The translations under genes were made by a program, and so were the position numbers. The notes below the pieces were generated by a model, which was not told the origin of the DNA, made no database searches, and was given only the letters and a program-made list of their open reading frames with translations. From UBA6522 sp965205045 (GTDB lineage: Bacteria; Pseudomonadota; Gammaproteobacteria; Steroidobacterales; Rariloculaceae), in contig OZ242031.1 in the NCBI GenBank assembly GCA_965205045.1, positions 4,154,001 to 4,218,000 on the forward strand: 64,000 nucleotides of DNA. Reading direction: 5' to 3'. Each line of letters starts with the position of its first letter. The first letter of the stretch is position 1. This document shows, piece after piece, positions 1 through 8,946 of the stretch.

Positions 1-99
1 CTTGCCTCGGCGGGTTACCCGTTGAGGGTTGCCGGCGAGCGCTGCATCGACAACCGCGCTGAACCGATTCTTGGCATCCTGCAGCGCCCACTCCGTCAT
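1..99 (-). CDS. Phd/YefM-type antitoxin, N-terminal part (runs off the window)
   Basis: The minus strand reads 33 codons from an ATG at 99 to the window edge: it begins MTEWALQDAKNRFSAVVDAA and continues with a PQRVTRRGK segment. This is the usual start of a Phd/YefM antitoxin, a DNA-binding protein that neutralises a partner toxin and represses its own operon. The partner toxin would lie beyond the left edge and cannot be seen. A large perfect inverted repeat immediately upstream (113-153) fits an autoregulatory operator. The IS starting near 170 has landed just upstream of that operator. Confidence 0.75.
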   Translation of the reverse strand, partial: MTEWALQDAKNRFSAVVDAALAGNPQRVTRRGK

Positions 100-112
100 G
101 ATTTCACCTGTC

Positions 113-153
113 CAGTTGAACTGGCTAGATTGTCGATCTAGCCAGTTCAACTG
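113..153. promoter_or_regulatory. Large palindrome, probable antitoxin operator
   Basis: Two perfect 18-base arms (113-130 and 136-153) flank a 5-base spacer. Each arm also contains a smaller palindrome, CAGTTGAACTG. It lies 14 bases upstream of the antitoxin ATG, where Phd/YefM proteins normally bind to autorepress. Binding is inferred from position and symmetry only. Confidence 0.6.
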
Positions 154-251
154 TCAAGTTTCAGCCTTGTCCAATGAGACATGAGCCTGAACGGGTGCCG
201 TAAATCCAACGAGACATGAGCCTGTAGGGCGGCGTCTGGGATCATCGGAGG

Positions 252-1514
252 ATGATCGTGACGTTACAGACGCAGCGGGTCCGGAGCCTGGAACAGGTCC
301 GGGCCTTTCTCGAGGGCAGCGAGGCGGTGGATTTTGTCGAGGGCGACCGGGCAGGCGCCTACGACCTGGTCCGGCGCACGCTGGTGAAGTTGGGGCACCA
401 CCGCCTCGGCAAGTCCGACAAGGGCCTGGTGAAGCGGTATCTGGGCAAGGTGACCGGGCTTTCCAGGGCGCAGCTCACGCGCCTGATCGGGCGGCATCGC
501 AAGACCGGACGGGTGGAGGACCGGCGCGGCGGGCCGCCGTTGAAGCCGTTCCGGCGCCGCTACACGCGCGGCGACATCCGGCTGCTGGCGGAGGTGGACG
601 CGGCGCTGGGCCAGATGTCCGGGGCGGCCACCCGCGCGGTGCTGCGCCGGGAGTGGCGCACGTTCGGCAACCCCCGCTTCGAGCGCCTGGCGGGGCTGTC
701 CAACGGGCACTTGTACAACCTGCGCAAGACGAAGACCTACCGCAACCGGCGCCGTGTCTGGCAGCGCACGCGGCCGGCGGCGGTGCGGACCGGCGTGCGC
801 CGCCGGCCCGATCCCCGGGGGCAACCGGGGTATCTGCGCGTGGACACGGTGCACCAAGGCGACCTGGACGGGGTCAAGGGCGTGTATCACATCAACGCGG
901 TGGACGAGGTGACCCAGTACCAGCATGTGGGCACGGTGCGGGCGATCTCCGAAGCCTTCCCGATCCCGGTGCTGGAGTCGCTGATCGGCGCGTTTCCCTT
1001 TGAAGTCAAAGGGTTCCACGCCGACAACGGCTCGGAGCACATCAACCGCCGGGTCGCGGAGCTGCTGAACAAGCTGCACGTGGGGCAGTTCACCAAGTCC
1101 CGCGCCCGGCGCAGCAACGACAACGCGCTCGTGGAGGGCAAGAACGCGGCGGTCATCCGCAAGTGGCTCGGCTACGGCCACATCCCGGCGCACCTGGCCG
1201 AGCCGGTCAACGCCTTCAACCGCGAGTGGCTCTCGCCGTTTCTGAACCACCACCGACCGTGCCTGTTTCCCACCGAGGTGACCGACGCGAAGGGCCGGGT
1301 GCGCAAGCGTTACCGGGACGAGGACGCGATGACGCCGTACGGGAAGCTGAAGTCGCTGGACGGCGCCGGGCGGCACCTGCGGCCCGGGGTCGCCTTCGAG
1401 ACGCTGGACGCGGTCGCGCACGCGACGGGCGATCTTCAGGCCGCCAAGGCCCTGAACCGGGCGCGGGCGGATCTGTTCGCTTTCATCGACGAACACGGCA
1501 GCGCCGCGGCCTGA
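252..1514 (+). CDS. IS transposase with integrase (rve) core
   Basis: A 420-residue DDE transposase. A helix-turn-helix N-terminal region (about residues 45-90) is followed by an RNase-H-fold rve core. The catalytic triad is visible as D198 (RVDTVH), D258 (HADNGSE) and E295 (ALVEGKN), a spacing typical of retroviral-integrase-like transposases such as the IS481/IS3 group. It would cut and join the IS ends found at 170-229 and 1805-1831. The frame is intact from an ATG at 252 to TGA, so the element may still be active. Long antisense frames over this gene are composition artefacts. The exact IS family is not certain. Confidence 0.85.
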   Translation: MIVTLQTQRVRSLEQVRAFLEGSEAVDFVEGDRAGAYDLVRRTLVKLGHHRLGKSDKGLVKRYLGKVTGLSRAQLTRLIGRHRKTGRVEDRRGGPPLKPFRRRYTRGDIRLLAEVDAALGQMSGAATRAVLRREWRTFGNPRFERLAGLSNGHLYNLRKTKTYRNRRRVWQRTRPAAVRTGVRRRPDPRGQPGYLRVDTVHQGDLDGVKGVYHINAVDEVTQYQHVGTVRAISEAFPIPVLESLIGAFPFEVKGFHADNGSEHINRRVAELLNKLHVGQFTKSRARRSNDNALVEGKNAAVIRKWLGYGHIPAHLAEPVNAFNREWLSPFLNHHRPCLFPTEVTDAKGRVRKRYRDEDAMTPYGKLKSLDGAGRHLRPGVAFETLDAVAHATGDLQAAKALNRARADLFAFIDEHGSAAA

Positions 1515-1804
1515 ACGGGTGTCGCGCCGCCCCGGCGCCGTCCCGTGGAGTTGTGGACGAGTCCTTCGGACCGGCCCGCGCCCTGCGGGACGTGGGGACA
1601 GACCGTGGACAACGCAAGAGCGTTGACCACCGCCTGACCCCACTCGCGGGCCTCTCGCCCACGAACACCACAGGACCCATAACAGGATTGCATTACAGGA
1701 AGAAAAAGCCCTGGCCCAAGGCTTGTATCGAGACCGTCGGCGCCCCAGGATAGGGGTTCTTTCAATACCGATCCCGACTCCGCCTGCAGTTCAAGTCAAC
1801 CTCT
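1515..1804. other. Non-coding tail of the rve IS
   Basis: About 290 bases between the transposase stop and the right terminal repeat. No credible gene or hairpin is seen. The remaining bases up to about 1880 hold only the terminal repeat and a short AT-richer stretch. Confidence 0.5.
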
Positions 1805-1880
1805 CCGTTCAGGCTCATTTCGGTATTGGATTAGACTGTTTCAATCCAGGAAGTTCCTGGTAGATTCGGGTGCTGGAACT

Positions 1881-2065
1881 CTATTGCCCGTCCCGCTGCA
1901 GCCGGCACTCGGCAAGCCGCTCGTCGATGATCCGGGCCCGTTCTCCGACCCGGCCGTCGCCGCCGCCTATATCGGCGCCGTCGGCCAGGCGTACCGACTC
2001 CCACCCGAGCATGTTGGCGCCCGAACGCGCCGGGTTGCCCACGATCGTGACGCTATCGCCCGGCA
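1881..2065 (-). pseudogene. C-terminal fragment resembling DUF6152 proteins
   Basis: On the minus strand the frame entering from the IS1634 border reads GLMPGDSVTIVGNPARSG followed by a segment ending in a TAG at 1881. The GDxVTIxGNPAR pattern is characteristic of the C-terminal half of DUF6152, a family of small exported proteins. The upstream part of the gene is gone, cut off by the IS1634 end at 2066. It is therefore a remnant and not a functional gene. The assignment rests on a short motif recalled from the family. Confidence 0.35.
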
Positions 2066-2296
2066 TTAGCCCAAGTTTACCAACCTGAGCCTCTATGAGG
2101 CCGGAAGCGGGTGGAATATGGGGCAGATGCGGGTGTTTTTTGCGCGCAAGTCTCTGATTGATGGCAGCGATTCCCGCTACCTGCCGAACGCCAGTGATTT
2201 CGGGGTGTTCCAAGGGTTGGAAAAATAGTTACTCGTAAACTTTTCCAGCGAAAATAGTATCATCACGCCGGTTTTTAATGTATCGGGTGATGAGCC

Positions 2297-3539
2297 ATGT
2301 CCAACTTGCGGTTCCGAAAGACCTCGGGCGCCCCCGGATTGCTTCGCTTGGTGCGCAAGCGTTTCGAGCGGATCGAGGACCCCGTCGCCGGACGGGGGCT
2401 CAACCTCGCCGACTGCCTGATGTCGGGCTTGGCGGTGTTCGGTTTGAAGTACCCGTCGCTGTCGGGCTTTGAGCGCGATGCCCGCGGCGATGAGGCGGTC
2501 CGTTCGAACCTCAAGAGCCTGTACGGCGTCGGGCGGGCGCCCTCGGACACCGCGATGCGCGAGCGGCTCGACAAGGTGGACCCGAAGCATTTGCGGCCCG
2601 CGTTCAAGGCGGTGTTCGCCGCCTTGCAGCGGGGCAAGGCCCTGGAGGGGTTCATGTGGATGGGCCATTACCTGTTGAGCGTGGACGGCACGGGGTATTT
2701 TTCCTCCAAGCGCGTGCGTTGCGACCATTGTTGCGAGACGCATCACCGCGACGGTACGGTGACCCATCACCACCAGTTGCTGGGCGCGGTGCTGGTGCAT
2801 CCGGAGCATCCGGAGGTGTTCCCGCTGGCGCCCGAGCCCATCGTCAAGGCCGACGGGGCGAAGAAGAACGACTGCGGGCGCAACGCCTCCAAGCGGTTGC
2901 TGCGCGACACGCGCCGGGAGCATCCGCATCTGAAGCCGGTCGTGGTGGAGGACGCGCTGGCCTCCAACGGCCCGCACATCAAATTGCTCAAGGAACTGGA
3001 CATGCGCTTCGTGCTCGGCGCCAAGCCGGGGGACCACGCGCACCTGTTCCAGTGGGTCGACGCGACGCCCGGCACGCGGACCTTCGAGACGGCGGACGCC
3101 GACGGCACGCGGCACCGCTTCCGCTACCTGAACGGCGCGCCGTCGGACGACGCCAATTTCGAGCTGGAGGTGAACTTCCTGGAATATTGGGAAACCCGCC
3201 CGGACGGCAAGCAACGGCATTTCTCCTGGGTCACCGACCTGCCCATCGACAATGCCAACGCCTTCGACCTGATGCGCGCCGGGCGGGCCCGGTGGCGCAT
3301 CGAGAACGAGACCTTCAACACCCCGGAGAACCACGGCTACGGCTTCGAGCACAACTACGGCCACGGCGTGGAGCATCTGGCGACGGTGTTCGCCTTCCTG
3401 ATGATGCTGGCCTTCCTCATCGATCAGGTTCAGCAACGCTGCTGCGCCCTGTTCCGGGCGGCCAAGGCCAAGGCCGGGCGCGCCGCGTACTTGTGGCGGA
3501 GGCTGCGGGCCCTGTTCATCGACTACTTGCTGCCGGACT
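2297..3539 (+). pseudogene. Transposase of IS copy A, 5' part (interrupted by IS66)
   Basis: Residues 1-414 of a DDE transposase beginning MSNLRFRKTSGAPG. The conserved block RWRIENETFNTPENHGYGFEHNYGHG near the C-terminus places it in the IS4 superfamily. Catalytic aspartates probably lie in LSVDGTGYFSSKR and VVVEDALASNGPH. The reading frame runs into the IS66 left end at 3540, which would add a nonsense tail and a stop at 3583. The true C-terminus, DWETLYKAIAFGHRRG and onward, is found in frame after the IS66 at 6107-6185. Precise removal of IS66 plus one target copy restores a 437-residue protein. Confidence 0.85.
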
Positions 3540-3618
3540 GTAAGCGCTACGCGGACCCCACCTTCCTTTCGGTGAGCCAATGAGCTTGGATGACTCCTTT
3601 ATATATAGGAGTTGTTCG

Positions 3619-4041
3619 ATGAGGGATCTTGATGTGGATGCCGGGGGGAAAGCTTCTGGCCGGGCGGCAGCGGCCAACGGCGCGGTTGCGGTTGGGCGCA
3701 AGCGAAGGAAGCGGAAGACGCGGCGGCGATGGAGTGTGGAGGAGAAGATTCGGATCGCGCGCGAGAGCCTCGCATCCGGCGAGACGATCACGGCGGTGGC
3801 CGAGCGGCACGGCATCACGCGCCGGTTGTTGTCGTCGTGGCGCGAGAAGCTGCGCCAGGGCAAGCTGGTGGAGCGGTCATCGGCGCGGGCGCAGCCGGGT
3901 GTCGGGGCGTTCGCCGCCCTGGAGGTGGAGGAACGTTGTTCGGTGGTAATCGAGGGCCGGGGCGTGACGGTGCGGCTGGAAGGCATCGCCGATGTGGCCG
4001 GGATCGCCTCGATCGCCGTGGCGCTGGCGGGGAGCCGGTGA
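3619..4041 (+). CDS. tnpA: IS66 accessory protein TnpA
   Basis: A small basic protein of about 140 residues. A Lys/Arg-rich stretch is followed by a helix-turn-helix, WSVEEKIRIARESL...VAERHGITRRLLSSWREKL (about residues 36-78). This is the DNA-binding part of IS66 OrfA proteins, needed with TnpB and TnpC for transposition. I start it at 3619 because AGGAG lies 8 bases upstream of that ATG. An in-frame ATG at 3580 has no such site. The TGA stop overlaps the ATG of tnpB by one base (TGATG), which indicates translational coupling. Confidence 0.85.
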   Translation: MRDLDVDAGGKASGRAAAANGAVAVGRKRRKRKTRRRWSVEEKIRIARESLASGETITAVAERHGITRRLLSSWREKLRQGKLVERSSARAQPGVGAFAALEVEERCSVVIEGRGVTVRLEGIADVAGIASIAVALAGSR

Positions 4042-4391
4042 TGGTGTCGCCGAACGGTGCGCGGATTCTGGTGGCGAGCGAGCCGGTGGATTTCCGCAAG
4101 GGTCACGACGGGCTGGCCGCGGTGGTGCAAAACGAGCTGGGGCTTGACCCGTACTCGGGGGTGGCCTATGTCTTCCGGGCCAAGCGGGCCGACCGGATCA
4201 AGGTGCTCTGGTTCGACGGCACGGGTTTGGTTATGGCGTACAAGCGCCTGGAGCAGGGCCGGTTTGCCTGGCCGGCGGTGCGCAACGGCGTGATCCGGCT
4301 CACCCGGGCGCAGTTCGAGGCGTTGTTCGAGGGTCTGGACTGGCGCCGGGCGTGGTCCCCGAGGGTGCGCCGCCCGCGCACCGCGGCCTGA
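4041..4391 (+). CDS. tnpB: IS66 accessory protein TnpB
   Basis: A 116-residue protein starting MVSPNGARILVASEPVDFRKGHDGLAA. The PVDFRKGxDGLA motif and the later WFDGTGLVMAYKRLEQGRF block are signatures of the IS66 Orf2 (TnpB) family. The protein has no catalytic triad. It is required for IS66 transposition, though its role is not established. It starts within the stop codon of tnpA. About 90 bases then separate it from tnpC. Confidence 0.9.
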   Translation: MVSPNGARILVASEPVDFRKGHDGLAAVVQNELGLDPYSGVAYVFRAKRADRIKVLWFDGTGLVMAYKRLEQGRFAWPAVRNGVIRLTRAQFEALFEGLDWRRAWSPRVRRPRTAA

Positions 4392-4481
4392 CGCCCGAGG
4401 CTCTGCACAAGCCCTGGTATCGGCCCGTTTCCCGGGCCGATATTCGTTTATAACTGACTGATTTTATGATAGTATTCTGTC

Positions 4482-6077
4482 ATGCAGGCCCACCCTCAAG
4501 CGGTCGATCTCAAGGCGTTGCCCAAAGCCCTTCGGGCGCTGTTCCGGGAGCAGCAGGCGGCCTTCGAGCAGGAGCGGGAGACGAGCCGGGAGCTGCGCGC
4601 GCAGAACGAACAGCTCACCGAGGACAACCGCCGCCTGGAACACCTGCTCATGGAGCTGCGCCGGGTCCTCTACGGCAAGCGCTCGGAGAAGCGCCCGGTG
4701 GATGATCGGCAGTTGGCGTTCGAGGATCTGGAGGGCGCGGTGGCCGAAGTCGAGGAAGCGGTGGCCGCGGCGAGCGCGGCGGGGACATCGTCCGGCACCC
4801 GGCGCCGTGCCCCGCGGCGCAACCTCGGGCATCTGCCGAAGGGCCTGGAGCGGATCGAGGAAGTCATCGAGCCGGACAGCACGCAGTGTCCCTGCGGGTG
4901 CGGGGAGATGATCCGCATCGGCGAGGACCGCACCGAGCGGCTGGACATCGTGCCGGCGAAGCTGCGGGTCATCGTCACCGTGCGCCCCAAGTACGCCTGC
5001 CGAAGCTGCGAGCAGGGGGTGCTGCAGGCCGCCGCGCCGGCGCACCTCATCGAGGGCGGGCTGCCGACCGAGGGGGCGCTGGCGCAGGTGCTGATTTCCA
5101 AGTATGGGGATCACCTTCCGCTGTACCGCCAGGCTCAGATCTACGCCCGTTCGGGCGTGAAGCTCGACCGTTCCACGCTCGCCGCCTGGGTGGGCAAGGC
5201 GTCGTTTCACCTCATCCCGGTGGTGGACCGTCTGGCCTGGCACCTGAAGCGGTCCGGGCATCTGTTCATGGACGAGACCCGGGCGCCGGTGCTGGATCCG
5301 GGCCGGGGCAAGACAAAGACGGGGTACCTGTGGGCGCTGGCCCGCGATCAGCGGCCCTGGGCCGGTTCGGACCCGCCCGGCGTGGTGTTCTTCTACGCGC
5401 CCGGGCGCGGCGGATATCATGCCAAGCGTTTTCTCGAGGGCTTCGAAGGCCACCTGCACGTGGACGGGTATGCCGGCTACAACGTGGTGGCGGTGCCCGG
5501 CAAGGGGGTGGTCCGCTGCTATTGCTGGGCGCACGCCCGGCGGAAGCTCTGCGAGGTCAACGACAGCCACCGTTCCACGATCGCCGCCGAAGGGTTGCGC
5601 CGGATCGCGGCCATGTACGCCATCGAGAAGGAGATCCGGGGCGAGCCGCCCGAGGTCCGGCTGGCCGTGCGCCAGGCGCGCACCGCGCCGCTGCTCGAGG
5701 ACTTCGGGGTGTGGCTGCGCCGGCAACGCGCCCGGGTCTCGCCGAAGTCACGACTGGGCGAGAAGCTGGCCTATATCGCCAACCACTGGGACGGGCTGCA
5801 GGTGTTCCTCACCGACGGGCGCGTCGAGATGGACAACAACATCGTGGAGAACGCCATCCGGCCGCTGGCGTTGAATCGCAAGAATGCGTTGTTCGCCGGC
5901 CATGACGAGGGTGCGGCGGCCTGGGCCCGCATCGCTACGCTGACCGAAACGGCGAAGATGAACGGCGTCAATCCCCACGCCTACCTCAAGGCCACGCTCG
6001 AAGCCATCGCCAATGGCCACCCGGCCTCGGAGATCGATCAACTGCTGCCCTGGGCCTTTACACCGATCTCAAGCTGA
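4482..6077 (+). CDS. tnpC: IS66 transposase TnpC
   Basis: A 531-residue transposase. The N-terminal 60 residues are predicted coiled coil with a leucine-zipper-like heptad. A CPCGCG...CRSC zinc-finger-like region follows at residues 137-176. The catalytic core has D264 (LFMDETRAPV), D328 (HVDGYAGYN) and E456 (NNIVENAIRPLAL). The C-terminal GVNPHAYLKATLEAIA block is also typical of IS66. The length is standard for the family and the frame is intact. The stop lies 29 bases inside the right end of the element. Confidence 0.95.
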   Translation: MQAHPQAVDLKALPKALRALFREQQAAFEQERETSRELRAQNEQLTEDNRRLEHLLMELRRVLYGKRSEKRPVDDRQLAFEDLEGAVAEVEEAVAAASAAGTSSGTRRRAPRRNLGHLPKGLERIEEVIEPDSTQCPCGCGEMIRIGEDRTERLDIVPAKLRVIVTVRPKYACRSCEQGVLQAAAPAHLIEGGLPTEGALAQVLISKYGDHLPLYRQAQIYARSGVKLDRSTLAAWVGKASFHLIPVVDRLAWHLKRSGHLFMDETRAPVLDPGRGKTKTGYLWALARDQRPWAGSDPPGVVFFYAPGRGGYHAKRFLEGFEGHLHVDGYAGYNVVAVPGKGVVRCYCWAHARRKLCEVNDSHRSTIAAEGLRRIAAMYAIEKEIRGEPPEVRLAVRQARTAPLLEDFGVWLRRQRARVSPKSRLGEKLAYIANHWDGLQVFLTDGRVEMDNNIVENAIRPLALNRKNALFAGHDEGAAAWARIATLTETAKMNGVNPHAYLKATLEAIANGHPASEIDQLLPWAFTPISS

Positions 6078-6106
6078 AAGCCAGGTGGTGTCGGCGCATC
6101 GCTTAC

Positions 6107-6185
6107 GCCGGACTGGGAAACGCTGTACAAGGCCATCGCGTTCGGCCATCGCCGCGGCACGCTGGAAGTGCATGACACCTCGTGA
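6107..6185 (+). pseudogene. Transposase of IS copy A, 3' part
   Basis: This short piece starts with the second copy of the IS66 target duplication. It reads PDWETLYKAIAFGHRRGTLEVHDTS, then TGA at 6183-6185. The same C-terminus occurs in copy B (DWDTLYRAIAFGFRG, encoded near 21690-21760). It is the severed end of the gene that begins at 2297. Bases 6186-6359 are the non-coding right end of the IS, also matched in copy B. Confidence 0.85.
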
Positions 6186-6455
6186 CCGGGCCGCCGCGCC
6201 CGGGTGCGCGCGAAGCCGGCTCTTCAGGGAAACAGCCAGCCAAACAACTCCCACGGCGCCGGGCCAAGGATGCCGTTCCCCCCGCCGAAGGAGCCAACCC
6301 CCGGTTCGGCCCCGTTCCCGCGTCCAACGACGTTACAACCGCCTAAGCGGGAATTGCTGGATTGATGGTGTTGTGTCGGGCCGGGAGGCCGATGTAGTGC
6401 CATAATCGTCCGTTGGTGTATTGACATGTTCCCCGGGGCGGCGGATCATCCCCGC

Positions 6456-7148
6456 ATGTTCATCCGCCGCACCCAAACCCGCCGCGCCAAGGACGGTTCG
6501 GCCTACCTGACGCACCGGCTGGTGCGCAGCGAACGGCGCGGCGGCAAGGTGCGCCAGCGCACGCTGCCGAACCTCGGCCGGCACTTCGAGACCGGGCCGG
6601 AGTCCTGGCCGCGGTTGCGCGCGCGCGTCGACGATCTGCTCGACGGGCAGCCGGGGCTGCTCGACGATGTCCCCGCGGCGGTGGAGGCGGAGGCGCAACG
6701 CATCGCGGCGTTGCTGCTGGCGCGCGGGCTGGGCGAGGCGCCCGGGGCGGGGCGGGCCGGCGTGGCGATCGACCCCGATTCCATGGAACTGGCCCGGCCG
6801 CGCAGCGCAGGCGTGGAACAGGTGGGGCTTTGGGCCATGGAGCGGGTCGGGCTGATGCGGTTGCTGGAAGAGCTTGGCGTCAACGGCGCGCCGCGGGCGG
6901 CGGCGGCCGGGCTGATCGTGGGGCGTCTGGCGCACCCGGCCAGCGAGCGCGAGACCCACCGCTGGCTGGGCCGGCACAGCGGTTTGGGCGAGTTGCCGGG
7001 CGTGGACTGCGAAGCCATGGGGGCGATGCGGTTGTACCGCGCCTCCGACGCCTTGGTGAAGCACCGCGACGTCATCGAGGCGCGGCTGTTCGAGCGCGCC
7101 CTGGACCTGTTCGGCCTCTCGGCCACGGTCACGCTGTTCGACCTGACC
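6456..7148 (+). pseudogene. IS1634-family transposase, N-terminal part
   Basis: The frame reads MFIRRTQTRRAKDGSAYLTH and onward to VTLFDLT at 7148, where the serine-recombinase element begins. After the border it picks up a short nonsense tail (TSWNQKSTGLCH) and a stop at 7187. The start is placed at the internal ATG 6456, because family members begin MFIRR or MFIKR; an ATG at 6426 would add ten residues. The first catalytic Asp of the DDE triad is in FDLT. Joined to 9376-10479 the gene is exactly in frame and encodes 598 residues. Confidence 0.85.
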
Positions 7149-8828
7149 ACATCGTGGAACCAAAAGTCCACCGGTCTCTGTCATTGACCCGGTTGCCGCG
7201 GGTTCGATCCGTTGCGGTCCGGACACGGTGGAAGGGACGCGGGTCAACGGGATCGAGTGACAGATCGTAACGGAGTCCTTGCCGATCCGCACTTCGCGCA
7301 CGAGCAGGCGCACGATTCGTTGCCGTTCGACGATGGACAGCGAGCGGGCCGCGTCGCGCATGCGCTCAAGGAATCGCTGGACCGTGGTGGCGAGGGCCAG
7401 CTGGGACTCCCGATCCAGTTTGGCGGTTTGCAACGCATCGAGTTCGGAAAGGATGGCGCGCTGTCGGGTTTGCAACGGCCCGTTGCGCTCGCGTAATTCA
7501 TCGAGCCCGACGAGTCCTTCCTGGTAAGCATCGAGCAAGCGGCGCATTTGGCGTTGAAGCCCGGCCGCCTCGGCGCGCAAGGCATCGACCCGCCGATCGT
7601 GCGAGACCGTTTCGTTCGCCGCGGCGAGCCTTCGATTGATTTCGGACTGGATCAGTTCCGGATGCTCCAGCAGGGCGAGCACCTCATCCCAGACCGCCGT
7701 GTCGAGCGCGTCGGCACGAACCGACGGATTGTCGCAGACGGCGCCCTGCGGCCGGCGCCAACCGTCGATGCCATGGCATCGATAGTAGTGGCGGCGGCCC
7801 GGCCGGCCGCCCGATCCGGAGTTTCGTCCCATCGTGTAACCGCATTCGGCGCACACGCAGAGCCCTTGAAGCAAGGTCGGTTCGATCGTCTTGCGCCCGG
7901 AGAAGCGCCGATTCTCCGCCCGGCGGCGTTGTGCCCGCTCGAAGACGGCTGGCTCGACGATGACCGGAACGGGCAGTTCGATCCACTGCTCGCGGGGGCG
8001 CGCGGTACGCCCGGTCAGACGCCGCACCCGCCCCGCCTTGAGCCGCCCGGTTCGGTTGCGGCGCGCCGGCTTGCCCGTGCCGACGGTCTTCAGGTAGGCC
8101 GCCTTGCCCACATGGGCTTCGTTTCGCAAAACGACCGCGACCGTGGAGGTCGGCCAACGCTCGGCGTGGCGCGGGCGGATGCCGCGCGCGTCCAGTTGCC
8201 GCGGGATCTCGTGCATCTTCAGACCGTCGCGCACATGGAGATCGAAAATCCGGCGCACGACGGCGGCCTCGGCCTCGTGGGTCTCCAGCCGCGCGCCCGA
8301 TGACTCGGTCTTGCGGATCAAACGATACCCGTAGGGCGCACGCGTGATCATGTTCAGCGAACCTTGGCGGGCGCGATGAATCTTGCCCCGCCGCGAGCGT
8401 TCGGCGATCTGGGTGCGCTCGTACTCGGATATCGCAGACAGCATTTGGCGCAACAACATCCCCTGCGGCGTCGCATCGTCCGGCGCCTCGACTAAAACGA
8501 TCCTCGCGCCGTGGCGGGCGAACTCTTCCTGGAGCAACATCCGATGGGCAAACTTGCGGCTCAGCCGATCGGCCGACCACGCCACCGCCGTAGCCACCTC
8601 GCCGCCGGCCACGGCATCGCGCAACGCCTCCAACGCCGGCCGGTCGAGCGTGGCGCCGCTGTAACCGTCGTCGGCGAATACGAGTGCCTCGGGCAGCGTC
8701 CAGCCTCGCTCCCTCGCGTGACCCGGCACGGCCTCACGCTGACTGGCGATCGTCTCGCGTTCGCGCTGGATTCGACTCGATACCCGCAGATACGCCGCGA
8801 CCGTTCCCGTCACCGGTTCCATGCTCAT
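7149..8828 (-). CDS. Large serine recombinase
   Basis: Within the element the protein has 560 residues. An N-terminal resolvase domain begins TVAAYLRVSSRIQRERETI, with catalytic Ser at 17 or 18 and a following arginine-rich SADRLSR/ERSRRGK region. A recombinase domain (APYGYRLIRK...) follows, then a zinc ribbon (CxxC in CVCAECGYTMGRNS, then YYRC and VCDNPS), and a coiled coil after residue 420. It should cut and rejoin DNA through a Ser-phosphate link to move the element. The frame has no stop inside the element. It runs through the left end and continues 271 codons antisense to the IS1634 gene, stopping at 6333. Two close ATGs (8828, 8822) are possible starts. Confidence 0.85.
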
Positions 8829-8940
8829 GTCTTGCTCCTCGCGTCGGCCAGGTGCGTTCTCGAACCAACAGCCCGTAGGCTTCCCCGAGACGCTGCTCGG
8901 CGAGCCGATCGAACACCTGAACGAGACGGAGGCGCCTCAT
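8734..8940 (-). CDS. Small ORF between the recombinase and its RHH partner
   Basis: A 68-codon frame beginning MRRLRLVQVFDRLAEQRLGEAYGLLVRE. It starts 6 bases after the upstream RHH gene stops and overlaps the 5' end of the recombinase gene by about 95 bases in another frame. Only the first 35 residues or so lie outside the overlap and look like a helical protein. The function is unknown. Small ORFs are common in this position in serine-recombinase elements, but coding is uncertain. Confidence 0.4.
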   Translation of the reverse strand: MRRLRLVQVFDRLAEQRLGEAYGLLVRERTWPTRGARHEHGTGDGNGRGVSAGIESNPARTRDDRQSA

Positions 8941-8946
8941 CCGGCG

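Larger units (their letters stand above)
170..1831 (+). mobile_element. rve-domain insertion sequence
   Basis: The left end carries TCCAAT-GAGAC-ATGAGCCTGAACGG (170-194), with a second, diverged copy at 204-229. The right end (1805-1831) carries the same motif inverted. The transposase gene lies between them with about 290 bases of non-coding DNA after its stop. I could not find a convincing target duplication, so the outer limits are approximate by a few bases. Confidence 0.65.
3540..6106 (+). mobile_element. Complete IS66-family element with an 8-bp target duplication
   Basis: The ends are GTAAGCGCTACGCGGACCC (from 3540) and the inverted GTAAGCGATGCGCCGACACC (ending 6106), the classic GTAAGCG start of IS66 elements. 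The perfect 8-base direct repeat GCCGGACT at 3532-3539 and 6107-6114 is the expected IS66 duplication. It holds tnpA, tnpB and tnpC in order. All three frames are intact, so this is probably a recent insertion. Confidence 0.95.
2165..6359 (+). mobile_element. IS4-like element, copy A, with a 9-bp target duplication, split by IS66
   Basis: The terminal inverted repeats read CAGCGATTCCCGCT (from 2165) and, inverted, CAGCAATTCCCGCTT (ending 6359). They are flanked by a perfect 9-base direct repeat GATTGATGG at 2156-2164 and 6360-6368. A second copy of the same IS is at 21513-23117. Without the IS66 insert this copy is about 1620 bp. It inserted in the leader of the surrounding IS1634-type element. 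Confidence 0.85.

Noticed and set aside
264..1643. 459-codon minus-strand frame over the rve transposase
   Set aside because: Arg/Pro/Gly-rich antisense of a GC-rich gene; no known domain, and the sense frame has a clear DDE triad.
2177..3580. 467-codon minus-strand frame over IS copy A (and similar 420-codon frame over IS66 tnpC)
   Set aside because: Antisense shadows with no domain; the plus-strand transposases are certain.
6333..8828. 831-residue recombinase as a real full-length protein
   Set aside because: The last 271 codons are antisense to the IS1634 transposase and lie outside the mobile element; only 560 residues belong to the recombinase.
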